Notes under the pieces: model-generated | The model's database searches: none | The model's input: only the letters and a program-made list of their open reading frames with translations | What the model was told of the DNA's origin: nothing | Position numbers and translations under genes: made by a program | In this document: positions 1-5,441 of the stretch, piece after piece | Numbering within the stretch: the first letter of the stretch is position 1 | Layout: the number at the start of each line of letters is the position of its first letter | Source of the DNA: an archaeon | GTDB lineage: Archaea; Asgardarchaeota; Hermodarchaeia; Hermodarchaeales; Hermodarchaeaceae | DNA length: 11,900 nt | NCBI GenBank assembly: GCA_016550415.1 | Contig: JABXGU010000672.1 | Location: 1-11,900 of the forward strand | Reading direction: 5' to 3'

Positions 1-79
1 TAATAATCTCCCTAGACACCCCTTAAAGCTGTCGTCAGACATCATTTTTCATCAACTTGTAAAGATTTATGTTTCGCAT

Positions 80-730
80 TTATTTTCCAGTCATTGTAGC
101 ATATGAACAAAGAGAATTCAGTGGACAGATGACGCATCGCGGTTTACGTGCGGTGCAGAGCTGACGACCATGAGTTATGAACAATCTGTTGATGTGCCCC
201 CATATTTCACGGGGAAGCTTTTCCATGAGATCTCGTTCTACTTGTAGTGGATTATTACCCTTGCTGAGACCAAGGCGGCGAGCTATCCGGAATACGTGTG
301 TATCTACTGCGATTCCAATTACTACATTAAAGGCACGGTTCAAAACAATATTTGCAGTTTTTCGACCCACACCAGGAAGCTGTAGAAGCTCATCCATAGT
401 CCTCGGTACTTTGCCGTTGAATACCTCTAGTATCATCTTACAGGTATTTTGAATGAAGCGAGCTTTTTGCCTGTAATAGCCAACAGTGTAGATGTCTTTC
501 TGAAGTTGAGATAAATCAGTTGTTGCGAAATCTTCAGCATTACAGTATTTTTTGAAGAGTTTGGAGGTCACTCGATTCACTTGGATATCAGTAGATTGAG
601 CAGATAGAATTGTAGCTATTAATAGCTCTAGTGGTGATTTTGACTGGAGTGTTGAATGACTTTCTGGGTAGGTGTCTTTTAATATCTTGATAATTCGTTT
701 GATTTTTGCGTGTTCTCCTCTATTAACCAA
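80..730 (-). CDS. nth: Endonuclease III (DNA glycosylase/AP lyase)
   Basis: Base-excision repair enzyme that removes oxidised pyrimidines and cleaves the resulting abasic site. The 216-residue protein matches the family's usual length. It carries the helix-hairpin-helix LPGVGRKTA (residues 118-126) with the Schiff-base lysine K124, the catalytic aspartate D143 in VDTHVFRIARRLGL, and a complete C-terminal [4Fe-4S] loop with C192, C199, C202 and C208 (C-x6-C-x2-C-x5-C). The only possible in-frame start is TTG at 730, because a TAG lies two codons upstream and no ATG occurs near the N-terminus. An AT-rich TATA-like box at about 754-761 lies 27 bp upstream of this TTG, so the mRNA is probably leaderless. 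It stops with TAA and is divergent from rnpB. Every diagnostic residue is present, so the family call is firm; glycosylase substrate range is inferred from the family. Confidence 0.96.
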   Translation of the reverse strand: MVNRGEHAKIKRIIKILKDTYPESHSTLQSKSPLELLIATILSAQSTDIQVNRVTSKLFKKYCNAEDFATTDLSQLQKDIYTVGYYRQKARFIQNTCKMILEVFNGKVPRTMDELLQLPGVGRKTANIVLNRAFNVVIGIAVDTHVFRIARRLGLSKGNNPLQVERDLMEKLPREIWGHINRLFITHGRQLCTARKPRCVICPLNSLCSYATMTGK

Positions 731-753
731 AATCTATCCCAGACCATATTCTG

Positions 754-761
754 AATTTAAT
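754..761 (-). promoter_or_regulatory. TATA-like box for nth
   Basis: A TTAAATT-type element on the minus strand is centred about 27 bp upstream of the TTG start at 730. This is the archaeal TATA-to-start spacing, and it places the transcription start at or next to the initiation codon. The assignment rests on position and base composition only. Confidence 0.45.
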
Positions 762-864
762 TCAAGTTCAAGTTTGTTCTAGTACAAAACTTCCTGATGT
801 TTTCTCCCATAGAGTACTCTACATTCTATAGGAGAAGTCTGACTTCAAGCCATACTGGCAATCC

Positions 865-870
865 TTAAAT
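865..870 (+). promoter_or_regulatory. TATA-like box for RNase P RNA
   Basis: TTAAAT is centred about 27 bp upstream of the predicted 5' end of the RNase P RNA (near 894). It sits in the 165-bp divergent region between nth and rnpB, which otherwise holds only the nth promoter. Identified from spacing and base composition. Confidence 0.45.
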
Positions 871-893
871 GGTCTTGTGGTGTTCACAAAATC

Positions 894-1285
894 AGTGGTT
901 CAGAGAGGAAGGACGGCTGCCGGATGCTTTGCGTCTGAGGAAGGTCTGTCCTCCTATAGGCAACGGTACGGTGAAAACCGTAGGGTGAGAGCCCTGCTCT
1001 GGGAACAGCAACGACACGACCATCGCTGATATGACGATGATACAGTAGAGGTTCCTCTCTTGAGTGAATCCGAGCGACGTGCTGGTAACAGGACGTTGGT
1101 TAACCTGTTGAGGATGACGATGGAACCGTTGAAACGGCCCATCACCGTGGGAGCAAGCCCAAATAGGCCACCTATGAGAAGCCTAGAGAGGTGGCGGGTA
1201 GGGTGCTTAGCTGAATGCCGTCAAGCCTTCCAAGGTAACTTGGTGGGTCAAACAGAAGATGGCCTACTCTCCTCACTGAACCGCT
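894..1285 (+). ncRNA. rnpB: RNase P RNA, archaeal type A-like
   Basis: Catalytic RNA of RNase P, which removes 5' leaders from pre-tRNAs. The conserved core elements appear in order: GAGGAAGGTC (937-946, CR-I), the GGGAACAGCAACGAC region around 1011-1015 (CR-II), GGGAGCAAGCCCAAATAGG (1149-1167, CR-III) and ACAGAAGATGGCCTA ending near 1266 (CR-V). The terminal P1 helix pairs AGTGGTTCAG (894-903) with CTGAACCGCT (about 1276-1285) and extends inward with one mismatch. A P3-like hairpin GGATGC/GCGTCT lies near 923-936. Two GNRA-capped stems are clear: TACGGT-GAAA-ACCGTA at 967-982 and CCAAG-GTAA-CTTGG at 1230-1243. The length of about 390 nt is at the larger end for Archaea. Short open frames here are incidental. 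Ends are set by P1 and are uncertain by a few bases. A pyrimidine-rich stretch at about 1287-1299 may end the transcript, but tsr3 follows at once and may be co-transcribed. Confidence 0.95.
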
Positions 1286-1310
1286 ACCCCTTCTCTCTTA
1301 ATGGTGTAGC

Positions 1311-1829
1311 ATGTTGGGTGTTCCACGAATTTTGGTACTTCGAATTCCTGGTTGCGATCCTAGGAAATGTAGCGCGTTAAAAATGGCGCGGCATGGTCTT
1401 GTGAAGCTGCTTCGAAGTCCTCGTCAGATTCAAGGGAAAACCTTAGTGTTGAATCCATTTGCTGAGAAAGCCTTCTCTCCTGCTGATAAGATTTTTGCAG
1501 AACAGGCAGGTATTTTGGTTTTAGATTGTTCGTGGAATAAGGCAGATGAATTGCTTCAGAAAAGGATACGTGGAAAGGCACGTTGTCTTCCTTATCTTGT
1601 TGCGGCGAATCCTGTGAATTATGGACAAGTAGGCAAGTTGAGTTCAGTTGAAGCGGTGGCAAGTGCATTATACATTTTAGGTTATCCAGAGGAGGCTCAG
1701 CGAGTGCTTGCTTTATTCAAGTGGGGTCCACACTTCTTGGAGCTTAATAAAGAACCATTACAGGAATATGCTAAAGCGGGTGATAGTACAGATGTCATCG
1801 CTCGACAAAAACAATTCATGGTTGAATAA
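1311..1829 (+). CDS. tsr3: Tsr3 homologue, rRNA aminocarboxypropyltransferase (DUF367)
   Basis: The family transfers the 3-amino-3-carboxypropyl group of S-adenosylmethionine to a small-subunit rRNA nucleotide, as Tsr3 does in yeast during 18S rRNA maturation; activity in this archaeon is inferred. The 172 residues contain the N-terminal DPRKCSALKMARHGL (16-30), DCSW (72-75), RCLPYLVAANPVNYG (91-105) and LSSVEAVASAL (110-120), all characteristic of the family. Starting at ATG 1311 keeps the first beta strand and the DPRKC motif. A GGTG element about 8 bp upstream could be the ribosome-binding site. It lies 25 bp after RNase P RNA on the same strand with no separate TATA box visible, so a joint transcript is possible. 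It ends with TAA and converges with nnr. Confidence 0.93.
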   Translation: MLGVPRILVLRIPGCDPRKCSALKMARHGLVKLLRSPRQIQGKTLVLNPFAEKAFSPADKIFAEQAGILVLDCSWNKADELLQKRIRGKARCLPYLVAANPVNYGQVGKLSSVEAVASALYILGYPEEAQRVLALFKWGPHFLELNKEPLQEYAKAGDSTDVIARQKQFMVE

Positions 1830-1838
1830 TCTTCAAGT

Positions 1839-1878
1839 ATCGAAGAGACTATTTTTAAAATAGATGTTATTCTTCGAT
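1839..1878. terminator. Nested palindrome between convergent tsr3 and nnr
   Basis: ATCGAAGA (1839-1846) and TCTTCGAT (1871-1878) form a perfect 8-bp inverted repeat. Inside it, CTATTTT-T-AAAATAG forms a second, 7-bp inverted repeat containing T5 and A4 runs. It spans the 37-bp gap between two convergent stop codons and the last codons of nnr, the expected place for a bidirectional terminator. Archaeal termination depends mainly on T-runs, so a role for the hairpin itself is uncertain. Confidence 0.5.
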
Positions 1879-3411
1879 GAATGGAATGCGAAGATTATAG
1901 GCAATTGGACTTGCCATTGGGTCTGAGAGTATTTTAGGAATATAATCTGATAGGTCAAAGGCAATAAGACCTGTACCTTTGTCCTGATATGCGAGTAATC
2001 CTGCAGCACCATTGACAAAGGCACCAACACAACCTGCTAGGAATGGTTCTACACCTTGAGCCCAGAAGCCTGCGACAAGACCTGCAAGTACGTCTCCAGT
2101 TCCTCCTACACTCATTGCAGGTGTGCCAGTCCAATTAAACCGTGTTTCCGATTGAGTTGTCATTATATCAACAGCACCCTTCAGGAGTATAGTACATTTG
2201 AGTTTCTTGGCAAGATTACGAACCTGTTGTGCCCGGTGCATTAATGGTGTCGCTATTTCATGTCCTGCAATCCGTTCCATTTCACCAGCATGTGGTGTAA
2301 TAATTATGTTAGACTCTAATTTCATTGCGCGTGATATAACCTTGAGTGCATCAGCATCAATAACCACTGGCTTCTTATGCTGATTGGCTATGGAAAGAAC
2401 TTTGCCAACGGTGTCAAGGGTTTCATGATTATCGCCAAGACCTGGTCCGATTAAAAGAACTTCTACATTGGTAAGAATATCATCGATTAATGGGAGATCG
2501 TCTTTTGATAGCATTTTGTCTTGCAATGTGATTGGGATGAGGTCTGGAATTTGACTTGTAGCGGCTGTTATAACATGTGAGGGCGCAGCAAGGTAGACGA
2601 GATCTACGCCACTACGTAATGCTCCCATACTGGCAAGGATAGGTGCACCGACAAAATCTGGGCTACCCCCGATAATTAATAGACGACCATAATCCCCTTT
2701 TCTAGTTAGTGGAGACCTAGGTTGTACAGCTCGAAATACATCGCCAGGACCTACATAGAGTTCTGCTTCAGGAGGTATTCCGATATCCGAAATGACTAGT
2801 TTTCCTACATACTCTTTGTTTTCCAATAATCCTTGTTTGGGTCTATGAAATGTTACAGTAAGATCAGCACGAAACGGAGACTTTATTGTTGGATTGCCAG
2901 TATCAGGATGTATTCCAGTTGGTATGTCAATTGCCACTTTGAACCCTTCAAGTTTGTTCATTAAACGAAGGGTGCGCAGAATTGGATTCCTGGGAGCTCC
3001 TTTCACACCGGTTCCAAGTAGTGCGTCGACCACAACCATCGGTACAATATCAGGCAGTTCAGAAACGTCATGTACAATTGTGGTTTCAATGGAATGGCGC
3101 ATCTTCTCGACAATCTTCCAGTTCCATGCAGCAGGAGCATTCTGTATCAGTGAAGGATCACCTAATAAAACAAGATGAACTGTGCGGCAGCGTGGAGCTA
3201 GGTGTCGAGCAGCAACAAAGCCATCTCCTCCATTTCCACCTAACCCTGCAAAAATCGCTACCGTGGGTAATTTTTTGTAGCGTTGAAGAATTTCATTCGC
3301 TACTGCTTGCCCAGCATTTTCCATCATTAAAAGGCGACTGAAACCTAGATATTCAGCGTTCCACTCAATAGCTGCCATTTCCTCTGCTAGCAAAGCTCGT
3401 GTTTCTTGCAT
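1867..3411 (-). CDS. nnr: Bifunctional NAD(P)H-hydrate repair enzyme (epimerase/dehydratase)
   Basis: Repairs hydrated NADH and NADPH. The N-terminal YjeF_N-type domain (about 1-220) epimerises R-NAD(P)HX to S, and the C-terminal ribokinase-like domain (about 225-505) is the ADP-dependent dehydratase. The epimerase domain shows GLGGNGGDGFVAARHL (56-71), DALLGTGVKG (129-138) and AIDIPTGIHPDTG (160-172). The dehydratase domain shows KGDYGRLLIIGGS (238-250), GPGLG (322-326), IDADAL (351-356), TPHAGEMERI (372-381), LLKG (409-412) and MSVGGTGDVLAG (433-444) with catalytic D440. The length of 514 matches the fused bacterial and archaeal enzymes. ATG 3411 has a purine-rich GGAAGGT about 6 bases upstream. 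The gene is divergent from the RAM-domain gene and ends in TAA. Both halves look intact, so bifunctionality is well supported. Confidence 0.96.
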   Translation of the reverse strand: MQETRALLAEEMAAIEWNAEYLGFSRLLMMENAGQAVANEILQRYKKLPTVAIFAGLGGNGGDGFVAARHLAPRCRTVHLVLLGDPSLIQNAPAAWNWKIVEKMRHSIETTIVHDVSELPDIVPMVVVDALLGTGVKGAPRNPILRTLRLMNKLEGFKVAIDIPTGIHPDTGNPTIKSPFRADLTVTFHRPKQGLLENKEYVGKLVISDIGIPPEAELYVGPGDVFRAVQPRSPLTRKGDYGRLLIIGGSPDFVGAPILASMGALRSGVDLVYLAAPSHVITAATSQIPDLIPITLQDKMLSKDDLPLIDDILTNVEVLLIGPGLGDNHETLDTVGKVLSIANQHKKPVVIDADALKVISRAMKLESNIIITPHAGEMERIAGHEIATPLMHRAQQVRNLAKKLKCTILLKGAVDIMTTQSETRFNWTGTPAMSVGGTGDVLAGLVAGFWAQGVEPFLAGCVGAFVNGAAGLLAYQDKGTGLIAFDLSDYIPKILSDPMASPIAYNLRIPFIEE

Positions 3412-3418
3412 TTGTATA

Positions 3419-3441
3419 CCTTCCTATTAACTATTAGAAGG
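3419..3441. promoter_or_regulatory. Possible operator between nnr and the RAM-domain gene
   Basis: CCTTC (3419-3423) and GAAGG (3437-3441) are inverted and enclose a direct repeat, CTATTA-A-CTATTA. On the minus strand the outer arm supplies the GGAAGG ribosome-binding element of nnr, so an occupied site could affect nnr expression. The role is inferred from symmetry and location only. Confidence 0.3.
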
Positions 3442-3476
3442 AATTTCATGTATAACAACGCTTTTGACCAGAAGAA

Positions 3477-3485
3477 TCTATATTT
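3477..3485 (+). promoter_or_regulatory. TATA-like box for the RAM-domain gene
   Basis: TCTATATTT is centred about 30 bp upstream of the ATG at 3512. This argues for a nearly leaderless transcript and against an upstream start at 3464, which would place the promoter inside the coding sequence. Confidence 0.45.
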
Positions 3486-3511
3486 CTACTGGGTCAACAG
3501 GGGCGATTAAT

Positions 3512-3748
3512 ATGCCTAAGGCATTTGTACTCATTGTTGCGAAAAAATCTGTCGACAAGGATACTCTTCTTGGATTACTCATGGAAATTGATGAAGTCAA
3601 AGAAGCGCATTTAGTACTATGGAACTTTGATGTGGTTGCTAAGATAGTAGTCAAAGACATAAAACAACTCAAGCACACCATTATCAGTAAAATCCGGCAA
3701 CTGCCTGAGGTTGAAAAGACTGTAACTCTCATTGCAGCAGAAAGCTAG
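3512..3748 (+). CDS. Stand-alone Lrp/AsnC-type ligand-binding (RAM) domain protein
   Basis: A 78-residue protein with the beta-alpha-beta-beta-alpha-beta pattern of the Lrp/AsnC effector domain: FVLIVAK strand, helix VDKDTLLGLLMEI, VKEAHLVLWNFDVVAKIVV hairpin, helix DIKQLKHTIISKIRQL, then VEKTVTLIAAES. No helix-turn-helix DNA-binding region is encoded in it or upstream. Such single-domain proteins are common in Archaea. They assemble as dimers or higher rings and may bind amino acids, or modulate full-length Lrp regulators by mixing with them; this is family knowledge, not shown here. ATG 3512 is chosen because the protein then begins exactly at the domain and a TATA box sits about 30 bp upstream. 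It ends in TAG, 20 bp from a convergent neighbour. Confidence 0.85.
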   Translation: MPKAFVLIVAKKSVDKDTLLGLLMEIDEVKEAHLVLWNFDVVAKIVVKDIKQLKHTIISKIRQLPEVEKTVTLIAAES

Positions 3749-3768
3749 GCGTCGAATTAGCTACCTCT

Positions 3769-4050
3769 TTACCTTTCATAACGTCCTAGGAGACTTTTCA
3801 ATTCATCAGCATCTAAATCCCTTGGTGGAAGCACAATATCTGCTCCACGTTTATACCGGCGTACCCGCTTCCCCAGCTTATCTACCCACTCGAATAATTT
3901 CGAGTAAAGAACCATAGCATGATCAATAGCACCCCATCGAGCCTCTTCAAAGATGACATCCCATTGTTCCATTAATTCCTGCAGCACGTTTTCTCTCTGT
4001 TCCTCGTCGATGAGGATATAACCCTCACCAGTCACTCTCAATACTAACAC
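3769..4050 (-). CDS. Small conserved-looking protein of unknown function
   Basis: I do not recognise the family. Starting at GTG 4050 gives 93 residues: two probable beta strands (VLVLRVTGEGYILI), then a long amphipathic helical region rich in acidic and aromatic residues (LMEQWDVIFEEA to LFEWVDKLGKRVRRYKRG), and a short charged tail with PPRDLDADELKSLLGRYER. There is no membrane segment, signal peptide or cysteine motif, so it is a likely soluble cytoplasmic protein. The frame stays open upstream to another GTG at 4107 (112 residues). I prefer 4050 because AAGGAG lies about 10 bases before it and the TATAAAG box at 4115-4122 would put the transcription start near 4092, downstream of 4107. 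It ends in TAA. Clean promoter and binding site support expression. Confidence 0.6.
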   Translation of the reverse strand: MLVLRVTGEGYILIDEEQRENVLQELMEQWDVIFEEARWGAIDHAMVLYSKLFEWVDKLGKRVRRYKRGADIVLPPRDLDADELKSLLGRYER

Positions 4051-4114
4051 AGACTCGCAGCTCCTTGAAAGAGACCCACCTACACACCTTTCCAATGCAC
4101 TGTTCACTCAAAAG

Positions 4115-4122
4115 CTTTATAG
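4115..4122 (-). promoter_or_regulatory. TATA box for the 93-residue protein
   Basis: On the minus strand GCTATAAAGC is a close match to the archaeal TATA consensus. It predicts a transcription start near 4092 and a leader of about 40 nt before GTG 4050, which contains the GGAG element. Confidence 0.5.
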
Positions 4123-4139
4123 CAAGACCGCTGCACTGA

Positions 4140-4148
4140 AAAATTTAG
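4140..4148 (+). promoter_or_regulatory. TATA-like box for tRNA-Lys
   Basis: An AAATTTA element centred about 25 bp upstream of the tRNA 5' end at 4168 is suitably placed for archaeal TBP. Identified from spacing and composition. Confidence 0.4.
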
Positions 4149-4186
4149 GATTCAAGCGAATCAAACAGGGCCCCTAGCTTAGCTAG

Positions 4187-4214
4187 ACGCACTAGAATTA
4201 CTAGTGCGGGCAAT
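4187..4214 (+). other. tRNA-Lys intron 1, D loop, 28 nt
   Basis: The insert forms a perfect 8-bp hairpin, CGCACTAG (4188-4195) with CTAGTGCG (4201-4208), around AATTA. The three bases before it (AGA, 4185-4187) make the 5' bulge, cut between G4186 and A4187. Exon bases GCT (4182-4184) pair with intron GGC (4209-4211). The ATG at 4213-4215 is the 3' bulge, cut between T4214 and G4215. The outer helix is weak (A-A mismatch), so this is a relaxed BHB. The independent requirement for GG in the D loop gives the same junction. Confidence 0.8.
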
Positions 4215-4245
4215 GTTAGAGCATCGGGCTTTTAACCCGAGGGTC

Positions 4246-4271
4246 AGCACCATCATACACGGTGCCTCTAG
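4246..4271 (+). other. tRNA-Lys intron 2, variable loop/T stem junction, 26 nt
   Basis: This is a textbook BHB. The intron hairpin is GCACC (4247-4251) with GGTGC (4261-4265). The 5' bulge TCA (4244-4246) is cut after C4245. The central 4-bp helix is AGGG (4240-4243) with CTCT (4266-4269), including one G-U pair. The 3' bulge AGG (4270-4272) is cut after G4271. The outer helix is CCCG (4236-4239) with CGGG (4273-4276). Splicing joins the variable loop directly to T-stem position 49. Confidence 0.88.
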
Positions 4272-4319
4272 GCGGGTTCAAGTCCCGCGGGGCCCGCCAT
4301 TCCTATAATATCTTGTAAC

Positions 4320-4325
4320 TTTTTT
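4320..4325 (+). terminator. T6 terminator of tRNA-Lys
   Basis: Six consecutive T residues lie 21 bp after the encoded CCA, within the 56-bp gap between convergent tRNA genes. T-runs are the usual archaeal termination signal. A shorter T4 on the other strand (4328-4331) lies downstream of tRNA-Leu. Confidence 0.45.
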
Positions 4326-4355
4326 GGAAAATGAATAGACTATTACAGAGATGTT

Positions 4356-4491
4356 TGGTGCGGGGGACGGGATTTGAACCCGCGTAGGCCTACGCCACTG
4401 GGGCCTGAACCCAGCCCTTCTAGTCTTTGGGATCACCTTTAGAATGAATTGCAGGTGTTTCCCAATTTTGACCAATCTCTGGCACCCCCGC
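4356..4491 (-). tRNA. tRNA-Leu(CAG) with D-loop intron, CCA encoded
   Basis: On the minus strand the acceptor GCGGGGG (4485-4491) pairs perfectly with CCCCCGC (4360-4366), then discriminator A (4359) and encoded CCA (4356-4358). The anticodon arm is CTGGG-TTCAGGC-CCCAG, with anticodon CAG at 4405-4407, read 5' to 3' on the minus strand. A class II variable arm (GTA-GGCC-TAC) and a T arm GCGGG-TTCAAAT-CCCGT follow, as expected for leucine tRNA. The gene is 136 nt and the predicted mature form is 88 nt with CCA. The extra 48 nt sit in the D loop. The D stem after splicing is short (CC with GG), and I see an A-A clash at the next pair. A TTTATC element about 45 bp upstream may serve as TATA box, implying a short 5' leader. 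Confidence 0.93.
4420..4467 (-). other. tRNA-Leu intron, D loop, 48 nt
   Basis: The insert folds into an extended stem: TTGGGA with TCCCAA (6 bp), then CACCT with AGGTG (5 bp). Exon bases GGTC pair with intron GACT (one G-U) to form the 4-bp central BHB helix. AAA and AGA form the two three-base bulges. Cutting each bulge after its second base removes 4420-4467 and leaves a D loop with GG intact. The outer helix is poor and an extra A-A mismatch lies beside the 5' bulge, so the exact ends could shift by a base or two. Confidence 0.75.
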
Positions 4492-4569
4492 ATGTAGTCA
4501 GAAGGGCAAAGATGATTGGAGAAGGCATATGAGATAAACTTTTTCTCGATTTCTAACAACAGATACTTT

Positions 4570-5406
4570 GTGTCTTCTTCTCTTAGGATTTCATCTCAAA
4601 GAAGGTGGCTTCGTCATTTACGAAACGCCTCAACCCAAGCTAGGATAAGAGTTCTTTCTTGCTTGAAACAGTCGAGTTGTTATGACGCTGTAGGTATTGG
4701 TGTTGGAGGTGATGTAACTAAGGTTTTTGACCATATTGCAGAAATTGCGGCTATTGAGTACCTGCAAAATTTCGAATCATTTACCCTTGTTAGTGAAGAA
4801 ACAGGTGTTCAGACTATTGGTTCACGTCCGAAAGGGTTTGTCATTTTAGATCCAATTGATGGGAGTACGAATCTAAGCCATGGTTTGCACATATGTTGTA
4901 TTTCCATAGCATTTGGAGCTGAGCCAACCTTTAGGGATTTAGAGGCAGCGGTCGTTATGGACATTTTTTCAGGTCGATGCTATCATGCTGTTCAGGGAGA
5001 TGGAGCTTATCGTGATTTAGTGCCGATTCAGCCTTCAAGTTCTAGTCCGCTAGAGGAGTGTGTTATAGGAGTTGATTCAGATTTTCCAGCCTTCAGATTG
5101 ATGAAGGCTTCAAGCAATAAACAGAACCCACGTATTAGATATACTCGCCATTTGGGAAGTAATGCTCTTGAATTGTGCTATGTAGCTGATGGCACAATTG
5201 ATGGGTTTGTAGATTTAAGAGGTGTCTTCCGTGGAACAGATTTGTCTGCAGCATCTTTAATTCTTCAAGAAGCAGGTGCGACTTTACTTGACCACAAGGG
5301 AAAAATCGTTACAGGTAAATGCACAAATGATGAAAGTTACAGTTTTGTGGCTGCTCGAGATAAAGAATTAGCCAAACAGCTTCTACAGTTAGCGAAAAGA
5401 GGGTAA
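4570..5406 (+). CDS. Inositol monophosphatase/fructose-1,6-bisphosphatase family phosphatase
   Basis: Metal-dependent, probably Li+-sensitive-fold sugar phosphatase. Numbered from GTG 4570 (278 residues), the metal site residues are SEE (75-77), DPIDGSTN (94-101) and the final aspartate D224 in FRGTDLSAASLILQEAGA. The archaeal members often hydrolyse both inositol-1-phosphate and fructose-1,6-bisphosphate; substrate here is not resolvable, and a PAP/PAPS phosphatase-like role cannot be excluded. There is no ATG at the N-terminus. A TTG at 4516 is also in frame, but it would reach into the tRNA-Leu promoter area and add 18 residues that do not look conserved. A TATAAA-like stretch near 4533-4540 fits a short-leader start at 4570. 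The start remains the weakest part of this call. It ends in TAA. Confidence 0.88.
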   Translation: MSSSLRISSQRRWLRHLRNASTQARIRVLSCLKQSSCYDAVGIGVGGDVTKVFDHIAEIAAIEYLQNFESFTLVSEETGVQTIGSRPKGFVILDPIDGSTNLSHGLHICCISIAFGAEPTFRDLEAAVVMDIFSGRCYHAVQGDGAYRDLVPIQPSSSSPLEECVIGVDSDFPAFRLMKASSNKQNPRIRYTRHLGSNALELCYVADGTIDGFVDLRGVFRGTDLSAASLILQEAGATLLDHKGKIVTGKCTNDESYSFVAARDKELAKQLLQLAKRG

Positions 5407-5441
5407 GTTCAGAGTAATATTTACTGGAGTTTTTGCTAAAT

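Larger units (their letters stand above)
4168..4299 (+). tRNA. tRNA-Lys(UUU) with two non-canonical introns, CCA encoded
   Basis: The acceptor stem GGGCCCC (4168-4174) pairs perfectly with GGGGCCC (4289-4295), followed by discriminator G and an encoded CCA (4297-4299). The anticodon arm is TCGGG-CTTTTAA-CCCGA (4224-4240) with anticodon TTT at 4231-4233. The T arm is GCGGG-TTCAAGT-CCCGC (4272-4288). The D stem is GCTT (4177-4180) with GAGC (4219-4222). The gene is 132 nt, 54 longer than its predicted mature form of 78 nt including CCA. The excess lies in two places, the D loop (4187-4214) and the variable loop/T stem junction (4246-4271). Each forms a hairpin flanked by BHB-like bulges. Removal leaves a normal D loop (AGCTAG joined to GTTA, restoring the GG pair) and a normal five-base variable loop GGGTC. 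T6 at 4320-4325 probably terminates it. Confidence 0.95.

Noticed and set aside
1..79. Possible coding or RNA element downstream of nth
   Set aside because: Only 79 bases of A/T-rich sequence at the edge, with no open frame, stem or recognisable RNA motif.
954..1380. Open frames on both strands inside 954-1145 and 1060-1380
   Set aside because: They lie within the RNase P RNA, whose conserved core elements and P1 pairing explain the sequence. The translations have low-complexity, Arg/Ser-rich composition and no family resemblance.
3464..3511. N-terminal extension of the RAM-domain protein from ATG 3464
   Set aside because: The added 16 residues are outside the domain and overlap the TATA-like box at 3477-3485. 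The ATG at 3512 fits both domain and promoter.
4185..4275. tRNA inserts as integration (att) sites or mobile-element scars
   Set aside because: The inserts fold as hairpins with BHB bulges at positions that restore normal tRNA loops. No integrase or duplicated tRNA 3' end is nearby.
4278..4559. Open frame of 93 codons on the minus strand spanning both tRNAs
   Set aside because: It is a translation across the T arms of the two tRNA genes (the typical RVQIPSPAP-like antisense or tRNA-derived peptide) and has no support as a gene.
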